From an uncultured Collinsella sp. (GTDB taxonomy: Bacteria; Actinomycetota; Coriobacteriia; Coriobacteriales; Coriobacteriaceae): 44,615 nt of DNA. The notes under the pieces are model-generated. The model worked only from the letters and a program-made list of their open reading frames with translations, was not told where the DNA came from and made no database searches. The position numbers and the translations under genes were made by a program. Each line of letters opens with the position of its first letter. Within the stretch, counting starts at the first letter, position 1. The stretch covers positions 1-44,615 of the forward strand of contig CABVCF010000005.1 in the NCBI GenBank assembly GCA_902496775.1, read 5' to 3'. Shown here in pieces: positions 38,964 to 44,615 of the stretch.

Positions 38964-40184
38964 ATGCATCTAGCCCGTCGTGCCTGGTGCCGAACATATC
39001 AGACGGTTTTTCGCATTGCATTGCCGATCCTGCCCTATACCGAGCCGCGCATTTTAGAGCATGCCGAGGATGTGCCCGCGGTGCTTCAAAAGCGCTCGAT
39101 TCAGAAGGTCCTTATCGTGACGGATCCCGGCATTGCCCGTCTGGGGCTCACGGCACCGCTCGAGACGGCGCTCGCATCCAGGGGGATTGGCGTTACGGTC
39201 TATGCCGAAACGCGTGCGAACCCCACGGTCTCAAACGTGGAGGAAGCGGCGTTCCTGTATCGAGAGAGCGCCTGTCAGGCCATTATCGGTTTTGGCGGAG
39301 GATCAGCCATGGACTGTGCCAAGGGTGTGGGGGCGCGCATTGCGCAGCCAAACAAGCCCATCAACAAGATGCGCGGCCTACTGCGGATTCATCGTCTCCT
39401 GCCGCTGCTTATTGCGGTTCCCACTACCGCCGGTACGGGAAGCGAAGTCACGCTCGCGGCGGTTATCACTGATGACGAGACGCACTACAAATACCCCATT
39501 AACGACTTTGTGCTCATCCCGCGTTTTGCAGTCCACGACCCCGAGTTTACGTGCGGCTTGCCCGCTTCCATTACGGGGCAGACGGGCATGGACGCCCTGA
39601 CGCATGCCGTTGAGGCCTTTATCGGGCGAAGCACCACGCCCTATACGCGTAAGATGGCGCGACAGGCGGTGCAGCTTATCCACGACAATTTGCTCGAGGC
39701 CTATGAGCATGGTGACGACATGTGCGCTCGTCGCAATATGCTTTTGGCGGCGTATAAGGCGGGCGTTGCGTTTACCCGCTCCTATGTCGGATATGTGCAT
39801 GCCATCGCGCACAGTCTGGGCGGCCGATACGGAATTCCGCACGGTTTGGCCAACGCGATCATCCTGCCGCACATGCTTCGCGCTTATGGTGACGCCGCCG
39901 CCCCCAAGCTTGCCGATCTTGCTCGCATGGCGGGCATTGCGCCGGCTACCGCGCAGGATAGTCTTGCGGCCGAGGCCTTTATCGATTGGGTCGACCGCAT
40001 GAACGAGATCCTGGGAATCCCCAAATATGTCTCGGGCATTCGCCGCTCCGACATTCCCGAGATGGCGGCGCATGCCGATGCCGAGGCCAATCCGCTATAC
40101 CCCGTTCCGCTTCTAATGGACCGCTTGGAGCTCGAGCATATGTACGAAGTCGTTGCAGGTGGTATGTTTGAGGACGAGAATTAG
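38964..40184 (+). CDS. Iron-containing alcohol dehydrogenase
   Basis: A 406-residue group III (Fe-ADH) dehydrogenase. Seen: the NAD phosphate loop FGGGSAMDCAKG (Gly 111-Ser 114), AVPTTAGTGSEVT, and the metal ligands Asp 210 and His 214 (GMDALTHAVEAF), His 279 (YVHAIAHSLGG) and His 293 (IPHGLANA). The first about 20 residues (MHLARRAWCRTYQTVFRIAL) are basic and unlike the usual short N-terminus. ATG 38964 follows AAGGAG. It shares an operon with the aldehyde dehydrogenase 8 bases later; together they would interconvert an alcohol, aldehyde and acid. The substrate is unknown. Confidence 0.9.
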   Translation: MHLARRAWCRTYQTVFRIALPILPYTEPRILEHAEDVPAVLQKRSIQKVLIVTDPGIARLGLTAPLETALASRGIGVTVYAETRANPTVSNVEEAAFLYRESACQAIIGFGGGSAMDCAKGVGARIAQPNKPINKMRGLLRIHRLLPLLIAVPTTAGTGSEVTLAAVITDDETHYKYPINDFVLIPRFAVHDPEFTCGLPASITGQTGMDALTHAVEAFIGRSTTPYTRKMARQAVQLIHDNLLEAYEHGDDMCARRNMLLAAYKAGVAFTRSYVGYVHAIAHSLGGRYGIPHGLANAIILPHMLRAYGDAAAPKLADLARMAGIAPATAQDSLAAEAFIDWVDRMNEILGIPKYVSGIRRSDIPEMAAHADAEANPLYPVPLLMDRLELEHMYEVVAGGMFEDEN

Positions 40185-40192
40185 GAGGGTCC

Positions 40193-41572
40193 ATGAACAC
40201 CGAGGAAATTGCGCGCATCGTCGGCGATCAGCGCGCCTACTTTAAGACGCACGCCACGTTTGATGTCGATGCTCGACGTCGCGCGCTCGTGAGTTTACGC
40301 GATGCGGTGCGGGCCCACGAGGCCGATATCGCCCATGCGCTCAAGACCGATTTGGGGAAGTCGCATGACGAGGCCTATATGTGCGAGATTGGTACGTCGC
40401 TTTCCGAGATTCGACATCAGATCGCTCACGTGGCTCGGTGGAGTCGTCCGCGCCTGCGTCCGTGCGATCTCGCTAACGCCGTGAGCGTGTGCAAAACGCA
40501 AGCCGTGCCCTATGGCGTCACACTCATCATGGCTCCGTGGAACTACCCGTTTTTGCTAACACTCGAGCCGCTCGCCGGCGCCCTTGCCGCGGGCAATACC
40601 GTGGTCATCAAGCCGAGTGCCTATGCTCCGGCATCGAGCGCGGTGCTCAAGCAAATCTGTGAAGAGGCATTTGATCCGCGCCTGGTGACGGTTGTCGAGG
40701 GCGGGCGCGCCGAGAACGAAGCGTTGCTCGATGAGTGCTGGGACAAGATCTTCTTTACCGGTAGCGTTCCGGTCGGCAAGCTCGTCATGGAGCGCGCAAG
40801 TAAAAACCTTACGCCCGTGACGCTTGAGCTGGGCGGAAAGAGTCCCTGTATCGTGGATGCGACGGCAAACTTGAAGGTTGCGGCACGGCGTATCGCCTTT
40901 GGTAAGTGGCTCAACGTGGGGCAGACCTGCGTGGCGCCCGACTACCTACTGGTCGATGCGCGCGTGCACGATGAGCTGCTGGACCTTATCAAGGAGGAGG
41001 CCCGCCGTATGTTTGGCGAGCATCCGCTCGATAACGAGGACTACGGGCATATCGTCAACGCCAAGCATTTTGCGCGCGTGCGCGGGCTGATCGATCCCGA
41101 TAAGGTTGTGCTTGGAGGTACCGCGCGCGAGACTTCGCTCAAGATCGAGCCGACGATTTTGGACGGCGTGACCCCCGATGACGCCGTGATGCAGGAGGAG
41201 ATTTTCGGCCCCATCTTGCCGGTGCTGACGTTTGAGAGCCTAGACGAGGCCGAGACGTTTATTACGAATCGCCCGACGCCGCTGGCCCTGTATATCTTTA
41301 GCCAGGATCGCGCAGTTCAGCAGCGTTTTGTGCGTTACGTGCCTTTTGGTGGCGGCTGTGTCAACGACACCATCATGCATTTGGCCACGAGCCATATGGG
41401 CTTTGGCGGCATGGGTGCGAGCGGTATGGGGCAGTACCATGGCCGCGAGAGCTTCGATACGTTTAGCCACAAGAAGAGCATCGTGAACAAGGCAACCTGG
41501 CTGGACGTGCCATTCCGCTATGCTCCTTACGCAAGCTGGAAGCACAAGTTCGTGCGCATGTTTGTGCATTAG
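40193..41572 (+). CDS. Aldehyde dehydrogenase (class 3-like)
   Basis: A 459-residue NAD(P)-dependent aldehyde dehydrogenase of the short class 3-like group. Seen: Asn 117 in MAPWNYPF, FFTGSVPVGK (cofactor loop), the general base Glu 212 in LELGGKSP, the nucleophile Cys 246 in GQTCVAPDY, and EEIFGPILPV. No CoA-acylating features. ATG 40193 follows TAGGAGGG that overlaps the stop of the alcohol dehydrogenase gene. It would oxidise the aldehyde produced by its partner, or reduce in the other direction. Confidence 0.92.
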   Translation: MNTEEIARIVGDQRAYFKTHATFDVDARRRALVSLRDAVRAHEADIAHALKTDLGKSHDEAYMCEIGTSLSEIRHQIAHVARWSRPRLRPCDLANAVSVCKTQAVPYGVTLIMAPWNYPFLLTLEPLAGALAAGNTVVIKPSAYAPASSAVLKQICEEAFDPRLVTVVEGGRAENEALLDECWDKIFFTGSVPVGKLVMERASKNLTPVTLELGGKSPCIVDATANLKVAARRIAFGKWLNVGQTCVAPDYLLVDARVHDELLDLIKEEARRMFGEHPLDNEDYGHIVNAKHFARVRGLIDPDKVVLGGTARETSLKIEPTILDGVTPDDAVMQEEIFGPILPVLTFESLDEAETFITNRPTPLALYIFSQDRAVQQRFVRYVPFGGGCVNDTIMHLATSHMGFGGMGASGMGQYHGRESFDTFSHKKSIVNKATWLDVPFRYAPYASWKHKFVRMFVH

Positions 41573-41580
41573 AAAAGGGC

Positions 41581-41620
41581 GCAGGTAATACGAACAAGTG
41601 TTTCTATTACCTGCATTTTG
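41581..41620 (+). terminator. Terminator of the dehydrogenase operon
   Basis: GCAGGTAATA (41581-41590) and TATTACCTGC (41605-41614) form a 10-bp stem, followed by ATTTTG. Confidence 0.8.
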
Positions 41621-41677
41621 CGTTAGACTACTGTTATGGAGCACGGATGGGCCAACTCCCTTTAGAAGGGATTTGGT

Positions 41678-41761
41678 ATGAACGTAAGCGATGTTATTTC
41701 GTTATTAGCGTTGTTGATCGCGGCTATCGAACTCGGCCTATTTATCGGCCGAATGAAATAG
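41678..41761 (+). CDS. 27-residue hydrophobic peptide, possible holin-like type I toxin
   Basis: ATG with GAAGGG eight bases upstream opens 27 codons: an N-terminal MNVSDV, one hydrophobic span (ISLLALLIAAIELGLFI) and a basic end (GRMK). The shape is that of small holin-like toxins of type I toxin-antitoxin systems: one membrane helix plus a short charged tail. Directly after it lies a GC-rich stretch with small hairpins such as CCCG-cggcaa-CGGG (41826-41839) and no gene up to 41997; that is where an overlapping antisense RNA would be expected, but none is proven. It is far below usual annotation limits. Confidence 0.5.
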   Translation: MNVSDVISLLALLIAAIELGLFIGRMK

Positions 41762-41997
41762 CCGCCCCCGCGTAAGCGAAGACGGCCACTTCTCACGATG
41801 AAAACGTGTATCGGAGTTGGCAAGACCCGCGGCAACGGGTGCCATCCGTGTTCCTATCTTATCTGCAAGCGTTCTGTCGCGCAAGCGTTGAGGCAAACGA
41901 TTGAAGGACGCAGACAGGATGTATTTGTGTCCGCACGGGACCGTAGACTTCTCAATAAGGTTACACACCGGTTTATCCGGCCGTTAGAGGAGCTGCC

Positions 41998-42324
41998 ATG
42001 TACGAGCCTTCACGTGTTCTTCTGTCGTTTCACATCGCAGGATTTCAATATGCCGACGGCGCTTTGGTCCTAGGCGATCTTAAAGCGGGCGATAAACTGA
42101 CGCTGTGTGCCGAGCGCGATAATCCCCATGACCCCGAGGCAGTTGCGATCTACTATGGCAAGACCAAACTTGGCTACGTTCCGGGAAACGAGGTCGGCCC
42201 ACTGTCCTTGATGATGTATTACGGCCACAAGGACGTGTTTGAGGCCCGCGTGCAACAGGTTGCCCCCGAGCGCAGCCCGTGGCACCAGGTGCGCGTTGGC
42301 CTCTATGTGGTGGATGCCCGCTAA
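41998..42324 (+). CDS. Stand-alone HIRAN-domain protein
   Basis: A 108-residue protein that is almost entirely one HIRAN domain, known from HLTF/Rad5-type remodellers where it binds DNA ends. Seen: VLLSFHIAGFQYADG, LKAGDKLTLCAERDNPHDPEAVAIYYGKTKLGYVPGNEV, matching the family core. ATG 41998 follows AGAGGAG. The 59-codon acidic/basic gene begins 18 bases after its stop, and a metallophosphoesterase gene follows, so a small operon is likely. The target is unknown. Confidence 0.85.
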   Translation: MYEPSRVLLSFHIAGFQYADGALVLGDLKAGDKLTLCAERDNPHDPEAVAIYYGKTKLGYVPGNEVGPLSLMMYYGHKDVFEARVQQVAPERSPWHQVRVGLYVVDAR

Positions 42325-42342
42325 TCGGTAAGGGAGGCTGCC

Positions 42343-42522
42343 ATGCTTGACGACGATGACCTGTTCGATTTGACGGATGATCCGTTTGAGTGGGATATGC
42401 TACTCGATGACGATGAGTTGGAGCAGGACCGTAGGAAACGGCAGGACAAGAAAACTCAGAGTGACGCTTCGAAAAAGCAAGACAAGCGCCGCCGCGGACT
42501 GTTCGGTGGGCTCTTTGGATAA
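42343..42522 (+). CDS. 59-residue charged small protein
   Basis: ATG with AGGGAGG six bases upstream, 59 codons. The N-terminal half is very acidic (MLDDDDLFDLTDDPFEWDMLLDD), then a basic, Lys/Arg-rich stretch (RRKRQDKKTQ...KKQDKRRR), ending in a Gly/Phe/Leu motif GLFGGLFG. No family is recognised. It lies between the HIRAN protein and the metallophosphoesterase on the same strand; the acidic-basic layout could suit a nucleic-acid- or protein-bridging adaptor. Too short for common ORF cut-offs. Confidence 0.65.
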   Translation: MLDDDDLFDLTDDPFEWDMLLDDDELEQDRRKRQDKKTQSDASKKQDKRRRGLFGGLFG

Positions 42523-42542
42523 CCGCCGCATCGCTACGTCTG

Positions 42543-42548
42543 TATACT
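42543..42548 (+). promoter_or_regulatory. Candidate -10 box of the metallophosphoesterase gene
   Basis: TATACT in the context TGTATACTTAG, 41 bases before the ATG; same context as 13473 and 22207. Confidence 0.4.
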
Positions 42549-42588
42549 TAGCACGAGTTGAACGCGTTGCGAAATGAGGGCATAGACG

Positions 42589-43134
42589 ATGATGTGGTTT
42601 ACCGCCGACCTGCACCTGGGCGATACGAATATCTTGCACGACATGGATCGACCGTTTGATTCAGTCGAGGAGATGAACCGCAAGGTCATCGATGCCATCA
42701 ATGAGTGCGTGGATGTGGACGACCGCCTCTACATCCTGGGAGACTTTACCTATCGTTTGCCCCTGGCGGAGGCGGTGCGCCTGCGCGAGCGCATTGAATG
42801 CCAGAACGTGACGCTCATCCGTGGCAACCATGACGGCGATTGGGAAGATCCCGACGTGCCGCAAATTTGGGAAGACGCGCGTGATTATCTGGAGATTGCC
42901 CCCGGCTATGCCAAGGGCCATCGTCTGGTTATGAGCCACTACCCCATGCTCAGCTGGAATGGCAAGGCACGTGGCGCCATCATGCTGCACGGGCATATCC
43001 ACAGCAGGGGAGACCGCACCAACGCGCGCAACCGCGATCGCGAGCGCCCGATCCTGCGCTATGACGTTGGCCTTGATGCCAACGACTACAGACCCGTAAG
43101 CCGCGATCAAATCCTGGGCTTCTTTGGACTGTAA
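42589..43134 (+). CDS. Calcineurin-like metallophosphoesterase
   Basis: A 181-residue metallophosphoesterase of the small bacterial YfcE-like group. Metal-site motifs: ADLHLGD (DxH), ILGDFT (GD), IRGNHDGD (GNHD), MSHYPM and HGHIHSRGD (GHxH). It would cleave a phosphodiester or phosphomonoester in the cytoplasm; the substrate is unknown. Start is ATG 42589 (Met-Met) with GAGGGC nine bases upstream. It follows the HIRAN and 59-residue genes; its downstream end runs into a palindrome half that is interrupted by the IS element. Confidence 0.88.
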   Translation: MMWFTADLHLGDTNILHDMDRPFDSVEEMNRKVIDAINECVDVDDRLYILGDFTYRLPLAEAVRLRERIECQNVTLIRGNHDGDWEDPDVPQIWEDARDYLEIAPGYAKGHRLVMSHYPMLSWNGKARGAIMLHGHIHSRGDRTNARNRDRERPILRYDVGLDANDYRPVSRDQILGFFGL

Positions 43135-43140
43135 TTCTCG

Positions 43141-43160
43141 AACCACCACAAAGGGGACAG
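43141..43160. repeat. Left half of a palindrome interrupted by the IS element
   Basis: AACCACCACAAAGGGGACAG reads like the left arm of a terminator palindrome (compare AACCACCACGAAGG at 6461 and ACAAAGGGACAG at 2090 and 5818), but the right arm is missing because the IS begins at 43161. The expected right arm should lie beyond the window end. Confidence 0.5.
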
Positions 43161-43198
43161 TGAACTGCGCCCCGAAACTTGGACTGAATAAATAGCGA

Positions 43199-44110
43199 CT
43201 ACGCCGCAAGGGCCCGGTTCCGGAACTCCTCCGGCGTCAGGCCCTTCAATCTTACCTGCCTGCGCCGCGTGTTCCAATGGGCTATGTACTCCTCCAGGTC
43301 GCGCTTGAAGTCCCCGAAGCTGCCCCACTCCCTGCCGCGGTAGAACTCGTCCTTCACGTGGCCGAAGAGCTGCTCGGTGGCGGCGTTGTCGATGCAGTTC
43401 CCCTTACGCGACATGCTCTGGGTGATGCCCGCCCCCTCCAGCCTGGAGGCGTAGGACTCGTGCTGGTACTGCCAGCCCATGTCCGAGTGCATGGTCGGCG
43501 CCGCCCCGTCGGGCAGAGCCTCGAGGAGCCGGTCGAGCATCCTGTGCTGCTGGGCGAGGTCCGGCGAGGTCGATATGTCGCTCGCCACGATCTCCTTCGT
43601 GCAGAAGTCGAGCACCGGGGCCCAGTAGGCCTTGGCGCCGGCCACCTTGAACTCGGTGACGTCGGTGCCGAGCTTCTGCCACGGCCCCTCGGCGCCGAAG
43701 TCCCTCGCGATGACGTTCTCGAACGTGCTCCCCACGAGCCCCCTGTAGGAGCTGTACCGGCGGCGGGAGCCCCGGCGGCGTATCCCGCACCGGATGCCCA
43801 TCTCGCGCATCATCTTGAGCACGGTCTTGTCGGCCACGACCGCGCCCAGCTCGGCGCGCAGGCACATGGCTATCTGCCGGTGCCCGCAGCCGTTGGCGGT
43901 GCGCGAGAATATCTCGGCCGCGGCGTCGCGCAGCTCGGGCCTGGTCGGCCTCCGCGGGTGCGCCAGCGCGTAGTAGTAGGTCGACCTCCCGAGCCCCGAG
44001 CACTCCAGCAGGTGGCGCAGGGAGTGCCCCTCCGTGCGCAGCGCCCTCACCGCCTCGGCCGCCGCCCTGGTCAGAGCCCGTCCCGCTCGACCAGGGCGCG
44101 CAATTTTTTT
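43199..44110 (-). CDS. IS3-family transposase OrfB (DDE integrase), frameshift-expressed
   Basis: About 303 residues read after a -1 frameshift from orfA at the A7 run (minus strand, 44110-44104). An HTH_21-like N-terminal part (HSLRHLLECSGLGRSTYYYAL, GCGHRQIAM) precedes an integrase core with the DDE residues: Asp in GTDVTEF, Asp in HSDMGWQYQ, Glu in NAATEQLFGHVKDEF. The C-terminus WNTRRRQVRLKGLTPEEFRN is typical of IS3 OrfB. Full length, so likely active. Confidence 0.9.
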   Translation of the reverse strand, partial: KKIARPGRAGRALTRAAAEAVRALRTEGHSLRHLLECSGLGRSTYYYALAHPRRPTRPELRDAAAEIFSRTANGCGHRQIAMCLRAELGAVVADKTVLKMMREMGIRCGIRRRGSRRRYSSYRGLVGSTFENVIARDFGAEGPWQKLGTDVTEFKVAGAKAYWAPVLDFCTKEIVASDISTSPDLAQQHRMLDRLLEALPDGAAPTMHSDMGWQYQHESYASRLEGAGITQSMSRKGNCIDNAATEQLFGHVKDEFYRGREWGSFGDFKRDLEEYIAHWNTRRRQVRLKGLTPEEFRNRALAA

Positions 44111-44568
44111 AGGTAGGCGACCTCGGCCTCGAGCCTGCGGCAGCGCTCCTCGAGCTCCTGCTCGCGGGTGCGGGCCCGGGGTTTCGACCTCGACCCCCTC
44201 GGCCTGCCCTTCGGGCGGGGCCGCAGCGCCTCGGCGCCGCCCTCGCGGTAGAGCCTGCACCAGCGCTCCAGCGGGGACTTCGACCTGATCCCGAACTCGG
44301 CCATGGCGTCGGTCTTCGCCATCCCGCCGTCGACCACGGCCGACGCCGCGGCGACCCTCTGCTCGAATGTGTACCTGGATTGTTTCCCGCCCATGGACAG
44401 CAGCGCCTCGCTTCCGAACGCCCGGTATACCCACTGCCATTCTCTCACGGTCTCGCGGGGGACGGACAGGGCCTCGGCCGCCGGCTTGCAGCCGACGCCG
44501 GCGTCGAAGAGCTCGACGGCCCGCCTCCTGGACTCCAGGTCGTGCTTCACCCTGAGGTCTATACTCAT
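44071..44568 (-). CDS. IS3-family OrfA (helix-turn-helix, leucine zipper)
   Basis: A 165-residue DNA-binding protein with two helix-turn-helix parts (RRRAVELFDAGVGCKPAAEALSV..., and MAKTDAMAEFGIRSKSPLERWCRLY), a basic linker and a C-terminal heptad region (QELEERCRRLEAEVAYLKKL). ATG 44568 follows GGGAGG. It overlaps OrfB; the slippery run A AAA AAA lies in its last codons (CTA AAA AAA TTG). Confidence 0.88.
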   Translation of the reverse strand: MSIDLRVKHDLESRRRAVELFDAGVGCKPAAEALSVPRETVREWQWVYRAFGSEALLSMGGKQSRYTFEQRVAAASAVVDGGMAKTDAMAEFGIRSKSPLERWCRLYREGGAEALRPRPKGRPRGSRSKPRARTREQELEERCRRLEAEVAYLKKLRALVERDGL

Positions 44569-44615
44569 GGAAAACCTCCCATTTCCCGATGTCCAAGAAA
44601 TGGGAGGCAGTTCAC

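Larger units (their letters stand above)
43161..44614 (-). mobile_element. IS3-family insertion sequence, essentially complete
   Basis: About 1454 bp. Left end TGAACTGCGCCCC...CTTGGAC and right end (minus strand) TGAACTGCCTCCC...CTTGGAC agree at 18 of 24 positions, with TG...CA tips. It encodes orfA and orfB on the minus strand with a -1 frameshift. No target duplication can be checked because the window stops one base after the right end. It is more GC-rich than its neighbours. Confidence 0.9.

Noticed and set aside
41798..42073. 91-residue frame after the 27-residue peptide
   Set aside because: No ribosome site, overlaps the HIRAN gene start, Cys/Arg-rich composition and no recognisable family.

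Overview
The window looks like chromosome from a gut Actinobacterium of the Coriobacteriia, most likely Collinsella. The evidence is indirect: GC-rich DNA with strong AGGAGG-type ribosome sites and frequent GTG starts, a bile salt hydrolase, a thiamine salvage operon, a PdxST/PdxR locus, PAS-GGDEF proteins and an N-terminally rubredoxin-fused rubrerythrin. No rRNA, tRNA, CRISPR array or prophage was seen. The last ~1.45 kb is an IS3-family element whose right end coincides with the end of the window, as expected if a contig broke at a repeat.

Layout. 1-5.8 kb (+): a Tet(M)-like ribosomal-protection GTPase, an AAA ATPase and a short UvrA2-type ABC protein. 5.8-13.2 kb (-): trmL, a CobW-type GTPase, a cysteine-less ArsC/Spx-fold protein, a flavin reductase and two paralogous cyclic-di-GMP proteins, one with an EAL domain. 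13.5-14.4 kb (+): patatin-like lipase. 14.5-16.5 kb (-): thiM, an MTH1187-type thiamine-binding protein and thiE behind a TPP riboswitch with its own terminator. 16.6-19.7 kb (+): HAD phosphatase, LysR regulator and a MetE-C-like methyltransferase. 19.9-22.1 kb (-): esterase and purine permease. 22.2-23.9 kb (+): a deformylase paralogue that has lost its catalytic Glu, then bile salt hydrolase. 23.9-27.3 kb (-): Kup potassium transporter and an EamA exporter, divergent from a LysR gene. 28.4-29.9 kb (+): an HTH-aminotransferase fusion behind an operator array. 30.0-32.0 kb: intact deformylase (-) divergent from an MFS exporter (+). 32.2-33.1 kb (+): a winged-helix/RGG-tail protein. 33.4-36.5 kb: pdxT and pdxS (-) divergent from pdxR (+). 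36.5-38.0 kb: an AbiEi/DUF559-like putative nuclease bracketed by two 119-bp palindromic elements. 38.2-41.6 kb: rubrerythrin (-), then an alcohol and aldehyde dehydrogenase operon (+). 41.7-43.1 kb (+): a 27-residue hydrophobic peptide, a stand-alone HIRAN protein, a 59-residue acidic/basic protein and a metallophosphoesterase. 43.16-44.61 kb: the IS3-family element.

A recurring theme is that palindromes overlap gene ends. At 2087, 5811, 19896, 22663, 36487 and 37907 a hairpin or inverted-repeat element contains the stop codon of the adjacent gene. The best candidate for an undescribed system is 36487-38025: two diverged copies of one 119-bp element, each supplying the same last residues (Leu-Ser-Glu) and TAG stop to the gene before it, so that the putative nuclease gene plus its 3' element forms a cassette-like unit. 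Other leads are the HTH-aminotransferase with a second internal start site, the RGG-tailed protein with a three-hairpin leader, the deformylase-like protein with HMIDH in place of HEIDH, and the IS apparently inserted in the loop of a terminator palindrome.
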